From positions 21,967-85,966 of the forward strand of contig QAOA01004502.1 in assembly GCA_003255065.1 (NCBI GenBank): a stretch of 64,000 nucleotides of DNA, read 5' to 3'. This DNA is from Cercis canadensis (lineage: Eukaryota; Streptophyta; Magnoliopsida; Fabales; Fabaceae). Below are positions 34,214 to 45,192 of this stretch, one piece after another (the stretch's first letter is position 1; every line of letters begins with the position of its first letter). The notes beneath the pieces are model-generated. The model did no database searches. It had not been told where the DNA came from and saw only the letters and a list, made by a program, of their open reading frames with translations. The position numbers were made by a program, and so were the translations under genes.

Positions 34214-34852
34214 CGACAAGGCCTAAGTTGCCACAACACCCAGTAGATAGCAAGCCAAGCACCACAACGCCAACCCTCAATGCCGCAACTCCCCGTCAAT
34301 TTATAGCTTAGCGAGTTTTGACCCAAAATGAGTATTTTGGTTATTGGCTCCAAGCTTGGACCAACTTTTAGCCAATTTCACTTAGGTTATTAATGTTATC
34401 CATTTGGGACATCTAGCTATTATTTTGGGCTTATTTAGGTTTTGTTAAGGCCTTTGGCCCAATTAGACTTAGAATTAGGGCTATGCTTGTTTTGTTTAAA
34501 AGGGAGGCCAATGCTCTTGTCATGGTCAGAATACGCATTTTGAGTAAAGTTAAGAGTCTTCTCCTTCCATGGTTTTTTGAAGAACTAGTATAACTTATCA
34601 AGAACCCTAGTTCTTATGGCGTTTGTAACTTATCAAGTACTCCAAGTTCTTGTGGCGTTCAATCCTAGAACTTATTGCTTGCCTTCTATCTTTCTCGAGC
34701 GTGGCATTCATATATCTTCCTTGGATACCTTCAGTTCCCACTTTGCTAAGCGATGGGTCGAGTTCCTCGTTTTCGTTCCGAAACTTGATTTAAACAGTTC
34801 ATCGTGCATTTGGAATCTTTACCTTTGGGTTACCCCATAGGGATTCGCATCA

Positions 34853-35775
34853 CACACCCTCATGTGCCTGCTTGTGACATATGTCAGAGGACTGACAATA
34901 TATCTTGTTGACATGAGATGGCTCTAAATAATATTCTAGAGGTAGAGTTGTTTGATGTGTGGTAGATTGATTTCATGAGACCATTTCCATCTTTCAACAA
35001 TAATTATATTCTTTTAACTGTAGATTATGTGTCCAAGTGGGTTAAAGTTGTAGCCTTACCAACCAATGACTCTAAGGTGGTAATTAATTGTTTGAAGAAA
35101 AACATTTTCACTTGCTTTGGCACTGCAAGAGCTATCATAAATGGTGAAGGGGAGCACTTATATAACAAGCAGCTAGATACACTCTTAGCCAAGTATGGGG
35201 TCAAGTACAAGATTGACACTGCTTATCATCCCTAGACTAGTGGCCATGTGGAGATTTCCAATAGAGAGTTAAAGTGGATATTAGAGAAAACACTGAACAC
35301 TAATAGGAAGAATTAGTTCGAGAAGTTAGATGATGCTTTTTGGGCATATAGGATAGCTTTCAAGACACCAATAGCCATGTCACCTTACCAATTGGTGTTA
35401 GGGAAAGCCTGTCACCTACCTGTGGAGTTAGAGCACCGGGCATATTATGCAATTAAGAAGTTGAATTTTGATCTTCAAGTCGCCGGTGAAAACCATCTAC
35501 TGTAGCTCAATGAGATGGATGAATTTTTGCCAAGAAGCTTATAAGAATGCCAGTTATACAAGGCACAAACTAAACAGTGGCATGATAAGCGTATCTTAAG
35601 GCGTGAGTTTATTCCTGGTCGGCAGGTCCTTTTGTTCAATTCTTATTTGAAGCTATTTCCAGGAAAGCTGACATCTAGGTAGTTAGGATCTTTCACTGTG
35701 GTCCAAGTATTTCCTCATGGAGATGTGAAAATTCAAAGTGTTGATCATAGATTTAAAGTCAATGGCTAATGGCTT
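34853..35775 (+). pseudogene. Gypsy integrase remainder of the deleted element
   Basis: Pol resumes at HVPACDICQR, the Cys pair of the integrase zinc finger, after the nested insertion. The catalytic core follows, with first Asp in IDFMRPFPSF and Glu in GHVEISNREL. In the segment that should carry the second Asp (usually ISD followed by GG or EG) this copy reads IINGEGEHL, so that residue is lost. The C-terminal domain is recognisable up to FKVNG. Several stops (near 34913, 34966, 35234, 35316) and a frameshift near 35530 are present. Inactive on several grounds. Confidence 0.85.
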
Positions 35776-36035
35776 AGATTGATGGTGTGAAGGACCTTCA
35801 AAAGTCCTCAATCACCCTTGTAAAGCCAAAATGATACATTCCAGAGATAGTTAGGTTGAGGACTATAAAACATGCACTTTTTAAGAGGCAACCTAGGTTA
35901 TCTTAGTTTTAGTTTAGTTGTGTTAATTTTTTTTTCCACACTTGTGTTTTAATTTCTATTTATTCTATGATTAAATTTGATGAATTTTTTGTTTTGCAAT
36001 TTTTTTCAGGGCTTAAACAAATTTGGGGGAGCTAG
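35776..36035 (+). other. 3' noncoding region and polypurine tract of the deleted gypsy
   Basis: No frame is conserved. The purine run 'aaatttgggggagc' (36018-36031) matches the polypurine tract that precedes 3' LTRs in this lineage. A recognisable 3' LTR does not follow; repeat Y begins instead, so the 3' end has been lost. Confidence 0.65.
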
Positions 36036-36999
36036 TGTATCATAATAGAAAAAAAGAGCTGAAATAAGAACCTAGGCAGATGAAAAGAAGTAGTATACCT
36101 AACACAAGTCTACGAAGTTTCTTCATATGGTCAATTCATAAAAACTATTAATCAAGAGATAGTAGTTCAATGTAAGAAAAAAGATAAAAAAGGATACTAA
36201 CAAAAGAAAAAACAAATTAAGAAATATTTGTCATCAAATGAATTAAAATGATAGATTAATTTCTACTTCCTCAAAAGATAGGAAAAATGAATTCAGCAAT
36301 ATAATAAATCTAGAAAATATTATAATATAATCGAATCAAGCAAAATTACAAAATAAAATTGCGAAAGATTTATATTTTATAAGATATTATAGAGAATTTG
36401 TTTGTTATATGTGTAGTCAAATTTAAAATTGGAAGAGAAATTCTCCAAAGAATGAGAAGATAAATTCAATAAATACAAGTAAATAATTAAAAGAAGAATT
36501 AATCAAATTATTTGTAAATAATGTTACTATCACATATGGGCACTATAGAAATTGTTGATTATCTAGTGATAATGAAATTGAAAATATTTTTTCTAGAGTT
36601 GTCAAGTTGCAGTCAGATTTTGTGGGCAGTGTCAAGCAACAAATTGAGACCAACAAATGTCAACTAACTAATCGAGATTCTAAATAATATAGAAGCTCTA
36701 ACTTTCAAAGTATAGGTCATAGTAACTCTAGTATATTGGAGTAGGGTTGACCTTAGTTGATGATTCAGGCTTTCTTCCATATGACCAATTTGTGCAACAC
36801 CCTTTTGTAGGCAGCTTTAGAAGGTTACAAACTAGAATACTAAGCTTGGATCTGAAGTCATTGTTCAAAATGCATAAAACAATATGTAGATCCACCTTCT
36901 GTTCCTAGACTTGAATGCAGCTTCACATAAGTAGGCATTTGGTGTCATAGCAAAGCTTCTCAATAATGCAATTGGTAAGGCCCATAATAGCAAGGATGG
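36036..36999 (-). repeat. Repeat Y, inverted copy
   Basis: Reverse complement of parts of 21791-22411 and 29475-30505. It lacks the MULE but also shows indels, and the exact pre-insertion site could not be aligned by eye. Noncoding. Confidence 0.7.
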
Positions 37000-37543
37000 A
37001 AGACAACACTCTAAACCTTGTGGGAACAGCCCCTCCAATCCTATATCACAAGGCTGTCACTTATGTTAAAATTGGGACCCAAATATTAACCTAGAATTCA
37101 ACCTATAAACCAAGAGTGACAAAGATTATATGAAAGCAACTATTTCTTTCTCTTGTTTTTATTTTGTAATCTCGTTCCTTTTTCTTTTAATAAAATCTAG
37201 CAATCAAGAGAGCAGCAAGCATGCCATACCACGACAAGCCAAAACAATGCTAAAAGAGATTAAGTGAATTCAGTAGAAAACAAATAACATGAATAAACCT
37301 TAAACATCACTAAGATGTGGTTACAGTAAGTAAGAAATTGGAGGGAAACATAGTAGGTCAATACATGAGCAGATTGACAACACTAGAATGTCACGTTAAA
37401 GATTTAAGTTTTGAAATACATTTCATTGTGATCACAATTTTTCCTCAACTTATTTTATCATCAAAAATTTATTATGCAAGTAACTTAAATATAAAAAACA
37501 AAATAAGAATATGCAATGAAAATGAAATAAAACATAGAAAGCC
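37000..37543. other. Unassigned noncoding stretch
   Basis: AT-rich, with no coding frame, repeat boundary or RNA structure I can support. The 77-codon frame at 37317 has no recognisable motif. Confidence 0.6.
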
Positions 37544-37658
37544 TTCCTAAATTGAATAAGTGGCCCAAATGCAACAAATAATAAAATATGCATAAATAGA
37601 GCCACCAATTTAAACATGACAAAGAAAAATAATTTAGTCTCATTGGGTCAGTACACAT
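37544..37658 (+). repeat. Fragment related to 56590-56720 (hAT target)
   Basis: 'gaataagtggcccaaatg' and the following ~100 bp match 56593-56700. The match continues on the far side of the hAT element (38897-38950), so 56701-56708 shows what the site looked like before insertion. Confidence 0.75.
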
Positions 37659-38896
37659 TAGAGGTGTAAGCCAAACTGAGAAAACTGGCCAAACTAACCG
37701 AACCGAATTGAAGGTAAACCGAGAAAGCCGGTCCGATTTTCGGTTTGTTTTTCTAAAAAACTGATGGAGTCAGTTTGGTTTTCTGTTTCAATGAAGAAAA
37801 ATCGATAATAAACCGAACCGAACCGAACATGTTAGAACTACGCCATTTTATTAGTTTTTTGAACTTCAAAACCCAATTCCTCCTCTTCCCTCGGTCTTTG
37901 CCATTCTCCCTCTCTGAGATCCCTAGAAATCCCTAAGCCTCTCACTCTCCCTTAGCCTCTCACTTTGTCAATCTCGCATCGCTGGTCTCGGTGGCTACTA
38001 GCAGTGGCTCATCTCGCTAGTCTCCCTCTCGCTGGTCTCCCTTTGTTATTCACTCTCCCTCTCACATTTTCACTCTTCGCTACGCAGAGGCATTGCCCTT
38101 CTTGCAGCGCAAATCTTAACTGTCAAAGCCTCATCGGTTTACCTCAAAGGACTTTTGGGTTGAAAGTTGAATTGGATTTTGGGCTGCCATAAGTTTCATG
38201 GAGGAAAAAGATTTATTTTTGTAAGAGAGGGAGCCGCCGTGGCTGGGAATGGAAATCTAAATATGGGGTCTCCTCCTTTTGGTAGTATTCCCCAGAATTT
38301 ACAACAAAGGAGGTGCTACCAAGTCTGAGGGGAAATAATGTGAGTTCTTCTCTGCCTTTTGTTTGGTTCTCATAGTTGGGTTTTGCTTATAATGCAGAAA
38401 AGACGTTTGATCACAATTTAATGATTTTTCCAGAAGTTTTTCATTATTGTAATTGGGATGGTTATGTGTTTTGATTTCAAGTACTTCTAGTACAAAATTA
38501 TGAAAGTGGAATTTATTATGTTTTACTCCAAATGTTAGTGGATTGAATAAATTAGTTGGTTTTGCTATTGATTACAAGGTGATGTGCTATATGGGACATC
38601 TTCAAGTGGAAATCATCATTGTGGTGTTTTGGAAGGATGGTTTGGTGAACAGTGATGGACAAGACGTATTTTTGTTCTTTTCTTGACAACTCTTCCTGTA
38701 TTTGCTGCATTGGGATTCTTTAAGCGGATAGGTCAGCAGGCAAACCGGAAAAACTGACTAAATCGGTCGAACCGAACCGATTCGGTTTGACTCGATTTCA
38801 CTCAAAAAATTCTAAAAAACGTAACCGAATTTGTTTGACTCGATTTTGGCCAGTTTGGGGTGTAAACCGGACCAAACCGAACCGATTACACCCCTA
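37659..38896. mobile_element. hAT-type element, non-autonomous, 1.24 kb
   Basis: Ends are short inverted repeats: 'tagaggtgtaa' on the left and 'ttacacccccta'-type sequence on the right. They are flanked by an 8-bp target duplication, 'gtacacat' and 'gtacccat' (one mismatch), the hAT hallmark. Both subterminal regions are crowded with AACCGAACCGA-type motifs, also usual for plant hATs. A related uninterrupted site at 56701-56708 ('gcacccat') supports insertion. There is no transposase. The interior (about 37860-38740) is more GC-rich and gene-like, so it may carry a captured host fragment. Confidence 0.85.
37850..38740 (+). pseudogene. Possible captured gene fragment inside the hAT element
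   Basis: A CT-rich leader-like stretch (37860-37960) is followed by GC-richer sequence with short open frames, a donor-like 'aatgtgagttc' near 38338, and a hydrophobic segment readable as RRIFVLFLTTLPVFAALGFF (about 38660-38720). That suggests one membrane-spanning stretch. I do not recognise the donor gene. Frames are short and broken, so at most this is a transposon-captured pseudogene. Confidence 0.35.
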
Positions 38897-38959
38897 GTAC
38901 CCATGATCAACCCTGTTACCATTATGGGCATTACTGAGTACAAGTTAGTAAATGGCAAG

Positions 38960-39350
38960 TGGCCCAAATTCACAAGCAAAAAAATAGAGCAAATAGAAAA
39001 AGAACAACCCAATCATAACGAAGGGGCTTCCCTTAATCAGTCCAATAAACAAAAAAGACATAAGGGATGAGGGCAGAGGAAATAGAAGGAAAAATGCAAG
39101 ACCCCAAGTCAAATTGATGGTATGAAGGTAAATTCCCTCTCTCTATCTCTTTATTTTCTTGAAAATTTCTGAGTTTCCATTTTTCTTCTCTCTAAACTCT
39201 TATTTTCGCTCTCTAAAATCTTTATTCTGACTGGGGAATGGAGGTGGAGGTTACCACCATCGGTACCTACTAGTTAGCACCACCCACTCTTCTCTTTTAT
39301 TTTTATATTTACTCTCTTTTATTTTTATCTTTATATCTAAACGTGAGTGT
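38960..39350. other. Unassigned stretch
   Basis: CT-rich in parts (39130-39230), with no conserved frame, repeat or RNA gene that I can support. Confidence 0.5.
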
Positions 39351-39354
39351 TGCA

Positions 39355-39715
39355 CGCAAGATTACAAGAACACGTAGAAACTTGACATAGAAGAATTTGA
39401 AATGTGCAGTGGAGGTAGAATGTCAATACCTAAACTTTGACCCTCTCTGATTGTGAGCCTAATGAAGATGTTCTTTGTGCTTTTCCCTCAAACTCTCTAG
39501 TTTTTCTCCAGAAAAAAAAAAAAAAAAAGCTTTTGTGAAAAACTTACAGATTGCTATTGTGTGGAGTGTGAGTATATGCGAAAGAACAGGTGAAAACTTT
39601 TAACATAGACGGATTTGAAATGGATATCAATACCTGAACTTTGCTTCTCTCTGATATGAACCCAATGGAGATATTTTTTGTGCTTTTCTCTCAAACTCTC
39701 TTGTTCTTGCTTTGG
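39355..39715. repeat. Imperfect ~200-bp tandem duplication
   Basis: 39370-39510 and 39580-39715 share 'acatag..gatttgaaatg', 'tcaatacct.aactttg', 'ttgtgcttttc.ctcaaac' in order. A poly-A run of 17-18 lies between them (39511-39528). Function unknown. Confidence 0.65.
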
Positions 39716-39719
39716 AATT

Positions 39720-41385
39720 CCCCCTAATTTCTCTCAAATTTTTTTCCTCTACTCTCAATCTACTTAATGGCAGATTTTGTATAGCCTTTCTTACCCCGTT
39801 TGCAAGTTGTGTAGCCTAGAAATGGTCATGGTGGAACCCAAGGGGCAGTGGCGCAGAGGCATGTACGATTGACATCAGAAAATGAAAAAGTGGAGATACA
39901 CCTGCTGCAGAGAGCAATGGAGCAGTGTGAGGTCCGACAAAAATACAAATACATTGTTTCCAAGCATGTATTATTATCCTGTTTTATTTCTAAAACATTA
40001 ATTATAATATTTATATTCAACCTAAACAAAAAATTGGCTCATCCTTTAATCACAAAAATTAAAGTTTTTGTTATATCAAAAAAATTAAAATATTTAATAT
40101 CAATGATTTTATTCTTGATATTTACTCACCTCTCATTTTTTCGGCAGATAATTCTCTTGAATAAAAAATATTATTTATAAACTAACATTATCACATTATT
40201 TTATACAACACATAAATTAAATTAAATTCTTTTTAACACACCTTAAAAACTTATATACCATGACTTACTCATATAATGTATAAGAAATATTTTTTATTTC
40301 GATTAAAAAAAAAAGGTTTCTCACGTACCTTTCGTACTTATAGTTTTACACATATTAATCTTTGCCTTTTCGGTATTGCCTGTTGGAGTTTATGCTTTGA
40401 GAGAAACCATCGTTTGGTCTTCAATAGTGCAAAGTGTGAGATACATAAGTCTTGATTGTTTGGAAATTTCACTCTTGGGCTTCTCCTCCTAATGGTTGTG
40501 GTTGTCTTCTGTTCTAGGACTTGGTTATTAAGGTAAGTAAACATTAACCCTCAAGGTACATGAGACAAAAAAGTTCCTATTTTAACCAGAAAAAATGATC
40601 CAATTAGAAATGTAACTCATTGAGAAACAAAAATCACCACAAATAAACGGAGAAACATAAATGGGCATGGGGGAATAGTACTTTCCAGGTACTTGTACAG
40701 ATTCTCATTGAAAATATCTTCAATGGACCAAGAAAATATGATGTATGTGAATCCAAAATCACGGTTTGTCACCTTTTTCTGGCTTGAACTTTCACCTTCC
40801 ATCATTTCCCCTTCCTAGGTTTCCTTGAAGTGAAGAATCTTAAAATGGATGCACATGTAAAACAAATGGTTTCATAAAAAAATTCATTTTGACCAAGACC
40901 AATAAATACCATAGACTTTTGAGGGAAAGTAAGATAATGATTTATTAACTAGAAGGAGTATGCAATAAGGACACATTATAATGGCTTATCCAAAGATAAA
41001 CTCATTTTCTATCCAAAAAGAAACCAGAGAAATGACTTATCCAGAAGATAAACACATTGTAATGACATGAATATATTGAATTATTTCTTACTATTTTCAA
41101 CAAGAATATTATGGTCATCTAATTTTTGCATATATTAGAGAGATTAGACTAATAATTTAGAACATATATTAATAAAAAGATCAAAATCATAAAAAAATGA
41201 TCTATCATAAATTCCACAAAGATATATGGGATCTTTTTCACTTAATAAAATGAATTATTTTCTCTGAAAAAAAGGTACATTTTAAGGAATATGTCAATGA
41301 TTGATTATTAGGAATTAATCACCCCTAGATATTAAATTATACTTTTCATGTAAAGCAAAATAAAGAGTAGTTCTTATGTAATTTA
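39720..41385. other. Unassigned AT-rich stretch
   Basis: Several frames of 60-110 codons exist, but none shows motifs, sensible codon use or conservation with other copies in the window. I see no gene. Confidence 0.5.
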
Positions 41386-41568
41386 TGTCACATTTTATAA
41401 TTTTTTTTTTTACATTATTTTAGTTCTACATAGTATTATACTAGTACAGTTGATATAATTTAAATATTTTCAATATAGATCAAACATTAATTCAATAAAA
41501 ATTAATTTATACTAACTGTATTAGTATGATATAATGTAGAATCAAAACAATATAAAAAAGTGTGAGAT
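41386..41568. repeat. Foldback (MITE-like) element
   Basis: Two imperfect inverted arms, about 41386-41450 and 41512-41568, share 'ttctacat..tat.atacta.tacagtt' and '..cacatttt/..cacactttt' on opposite strands around a ~60-bp AT-rich centre. No target duplication is obvious, so the superfamily is undetermined. Confidence 0.55.
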
Positions 41569-42559
41569 CGACGTGACAAAAGTCACATCTAAGTAGAGTA
41601 GCATATAACTAACCTACAATAAAATGAATGGCTAAAAAAATTGAAAAACATAAGAATGTTTCTTATATATTTTTGGTATTGATGTGGTAATGTTATACTA
41701 TATGGAAACATCCAATTTGTGAATGACATTTGTAGTTGATAACCTCAAGTAGTAAGTAAAGTCCAACTGAGCAATGATCTAAGTGCATATTAAATTCAAC
41801 AATCATTACATTACAATTATAAAGTACATTTTACTACATAACATGCTACTATAAATAGCTTATATGCTTTGTGTTGTCCGATTGAGTAATTGTCTCATCT
41901 ACAATGCTCCTGAATAAACATATGCCATGGAGAATAATAAGAAAATAAAAACCAATTAGTATTAGATGGTTAGACTAATGGAGAAGAATAAGCACATAAT
42001 AAGAAAATGAGACGCTTCTAACCTAAGAAGATAAGGGAAGTGAAAATGCTTACTAAATCCAAAGTTAATTCAAGTTTAAAGAAGAAACTTCATCTTTTTT
42101 TTGCCAATAACAACAACATATGCATGTCATTATGAGAAGGTAAGAAAGAGAAATACAAACTAATAAGAAAATTCTCATCAAAAAATAAAAAAATTGTTCA
42201 TTAGATGTATATATAAAAAATTTTACTAGTGGTTTAAAAATTAAATATATTAACAATTTTTGGATTCACGTCTTCGTTAGTTAGCATAGCTTTCAAAAAA
42301 AAAAATTCATTTTACACAAGGTAGTAAGATTCCCCAATATATAAACAAGGGATTATAGATGCTTAATAATTTAAATATTTTCACATTTTTTGTTGCATAA
42401 CTTCAAATTTAAATACCAAAGATTTGAATTCTACATTTAAGATATCAAAGCTTCTTAAATAGCATCATAAAAATTTTAATGTATGTCTAATATCTCCTAA
42501 AGCCTACACAACTTATTACCAAAAAAGAAACAAAGCCTACACAACTTATGGCAGAGATA
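41569..42559. other. Unassigned AT-rich stretch
   Basis: No feature that I can support. There is a short local duplication of 'aaagcctacacaactta' at 42499 and 42532. Confidence 0.5.
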
Positions 42560-44263
42560 TAATGCTTAGTTTGAAGGTTTTTTTTGAGAATTTTGTTCAT
42601 TGTTTTGGATTACTTTTGAAGAATTTATTACATGATTTTGGGTTGGTTTTGGTCGCTAATCCAGGGATATATTTAGATCTAATTTAAGAACAAAACTTTT
42701 GTGCTATCATAGACTTGGTTCTATACTATTTTGTAATTCTTTTGAGTTTGATTTTGTTTCCATTCTTGACTTATTTTTATGTCATTTTTGCACTATTTTT
42801 ATGGCTACCCTTATTATTTCAAGATAAAAGGGAAGTTGTTTTGCTTTATTTTTAGCACATCATTGAGCATTCATTGGAGACTTTTTTTGGATTCATGTTC
42901 CACACCTATTAAATGATTTTGGAGTTAGTTACTATGCTATTTTGGGTGTGATATTGAGTATGTGGTGGCTGTTCTAGGATCATTCCAATATTGAGTTGGA
43001 GTTGTTTTTTAAATTATTAAACATATTAATTTGTAGTCCTTACTTATTTGTCATTATTTGCCATATTTCTTATGTGCGAGAGTCAAGAGGTTTGCTTTAG
43101 ATTATTTTGTTTGGGGTCATAAACCTTTTAACTATTGTTTGGTGTTTTTCAGGAGCAATTTTAAATATGACCGATGCTGGTTACAAGTGCATGATAAATG
43201 AAAATTTCAATATTAAACAATTAGTTGAAGACTTAGATCTGAAAGATTTTCTTTTATTGTTTACTTGACCTGTAATTTCAATTTTCTTTCTTTTGTGACT
43301 TTAAAAAATGAGTTATAATAATTTATTTATATTTTGCATTTAGAAATGTGATTGGCCGTTTAGTATCCATAGATCCCTTAATTATTATCAAATGACATGG
43401 TGGTTCATCTCTATATAAGGTGGCCAACCCTATTCATTCTAGGTAAGGATTAGTGTCACCTCAGACAATACATACTACAAGTAATGAGTGAAAGGATTTA
43501 AGACTCATTTGTGACATTCCATATCATGTTTATTATTATGTATTAGCTATTTGACATGTTTGAGTTCAAATTATAGCTATTTAAATTATTTTCATTTTTG
43601 AATTAATAAAGATAAGAGAGCTAGAATAATCAATTATTTTAGATTTCCATTTTGAATCTTTATTTTACATTTCTTCACTTCATTTTTCTTTTTTTACTTA
43701 TGTTTTTCTTTATTCAATAAAAAAGAGGGATCAAAACCAAAGAAATGATGTTTGAAAATACATAAATTTTTTTGAAATTATATATGTTCCCCTTTTGGAA
43801 AAAAAAATAAAAAATGAATTTGATTATTCAAAATTACAATGACTTTGATCCTTAATTAGTGTATGTAAGAACTTGTAGAGGAAGCAAGTCAAAACACTTT
43901 GTTAAAATAATTTTTTTACTTTTATTTTCTATTTCATTTTGAAAATTCAATAAAAAGAAACATGGATAAACTTGTTTTTAGTTTCATTTTCTTTAATTCG
44001 TATAACAATGGTTTTCATGCCACCTATTGGCTCAAATAAAAAACTCCTTACTTTTGATAAGTGAAACATTGAAGCCAATAAACACATTTAAATATTTGAC
44101 TTGCTAGTTTATTGGGCTTAAAACATAGGCTTGTGCAACATATTATCTTAAAGTTACATATAAGCTTGGACTTATAAGCAATCAAATTTCCTTAAGTTTA
44201 TCAAATTGTCCTTTGGAAGGGATATTAAAGTAATCACATTATTTTGCATTTATTAGAACTATA
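42560..44263 (-). repeat. Right arm of the long inverted repeat
   Basis: Reverse complement of 20030-21790. Read on the plus strand it holds 'tttaagaacaaaactttt', 'ctatgctattttgggtgtg' and 'ttgcttttagcacatcattg'-like blocks that mirror the left arm. The block 'gttgaagacttagatctgaaa' (43225) also occurs next to repeat X at 56766, linking the families. Confidence 0.78.
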
Positions 44264-44442
44264 NCATTTAAATATTTGACTTGCTAGTTTATTGGGCTTA
44301 AAACATAGGCTTGTGCAACATATTATCTTAAAGTTACAGATAAGCTTGGACTTATAAGCAATCAAATTTCCTTAAGTTTATCAAATTGTCCTTTGGAAGG
44401 GATATTAAAGTAATCACATTATTTTGCATTATTAGAACTATA
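44264..44442. other. Single-N contig join with false 178-bp duplicate
   Basis: 44085-44263 and 44265-44442 are the same sequence ('catttaaatatttgac' to 'agaactata') apart from two small differences, separated by exactly one N. The left inverted-repeat arm has this sequence once. This is an unmerged contig overlap. Confidence 0.85.
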
Positions 44443-45192
44443 TAGTGCATATTTATTCAATTAAAAATCAATGCTCAACTCATTTAAGCAAATCCTGTAC
44501 ATGTTGAAATCTTTCACCTTAGAGGCTGTTAATGCAGGGATTTTACCACCTGATCATGCTCTGGCAAAAGGACCTCAGAATGCTGCTGCTAATGACAAGC
44601 ATAATGACTCAGGTATAATATTGCTAACATATTAAGTGGAATCGAAAGCTTCTATACATGGATTAAAGATTATTTTAAACACACTAACTTTATTTGAAAC
44701 TAACAATGAGCAATTTGTTGAGCTTGGAGATGACGATTCTGGTAGTGAGGGTAACTATACTGAATACATTTCATTCCATTTCTAATGGGAGACCATTATA
44801 TATGTATCATGTTATTTTTTAAAGCTTTCTCATTTTTCTTATATATCAATACATTGGGTATTAAAATGACTATAAATATTCAATATATCCTCATACAGAT
44901 GATGAGCTATGCAGGAGTTCGTATCTACATCTATTCATAGTGTATTTTGTTCAGGAACCATATACGTGGTATGCTACTTTATAACCCATGTAAATCTTAT
45001 TAATGTATATTAACAGTATTCAAGCAAGGTTAACACATTTATAAGTCACACTTAATATTTCTTCCAGGATGTCCTCAAGTTTATCCAAATTGTTTCATAT
45101 ATTTCCTGGATCATCCTTTTTTTGAGCTCAACCAAATGGTAAAATCTTTAGCTATACGATCATATTATTCATAGCGTTCACTATAATTTTAT
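44443..45192 (+). pseudogene. Unrecognised exon-like gene fragment upstream of Helitron-like end
   Basis: Short coding-like stretches are separated by apparent introns: one readable as LEAVNAGILPPDHALAKGPQ (about 44520-44580) ends before a 'gtataata' donor near 44612; EQFVELGDDDSGSEG (44709-44753) ends before 'gtaacta'; and CPQVYPNCFIYFLDHPFFEL (about 45071-45130) ends before 'gtaaaat'. They probably continue into the frame at 45313-45531. The pattern suggests a host gene captured with its introns by a transposon. I do not recognise the protein. Confidence 0.4.

Larger units (their letters stand above)
33321..34852 (+). mobile_element. Nested 3' end of a second gypsy (polyprotein tail and LTR)
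   Basis: Begins inside polyprotein C-terminal sequence (DPLSMSVGPITRARAKRMQE, a hallmark of plant gypsy polyprotein tails), then 3' noncoding DNA and an LTR that ends 'agggattcgcatca' at 34852. Host pol resumes right after. The 5' part of this element is missing, and I do not see a clean target duplication, so insertion followed by deletion or recombination is likely. Its apparent length is inflated by a false gap and overlap (33341-34213). Confidence 0.8.
31311..36035 (+). mobile_element. Internally deleted gypsy element with nested insertion
   Basis: An Athila/Tat-like relic. The last 474 bp of an LTR (31311-31784) join directly to pol within the reverse transcriptase, so the primer site, gag, protease and the start of RT are missing. 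Pol runs RT, RNase H and integrase, is interrupted by another gypsy's 3' end (33321-34852), resumes, and finishes with a 3' untranslated stretch and polypurine tract. The left 2.8 kb, including the deletion joint and the nested insert, recur at 60947-63786 with the same stops. Confidence 0.85.

Noticed and set aside
39848-40180. 110-codon ORF as a small gene
   Set aside because: The second half is AT-rich, Ile/Lys/Leu-heavy translation of noncoding DNA; no motif and no conservation in the window.
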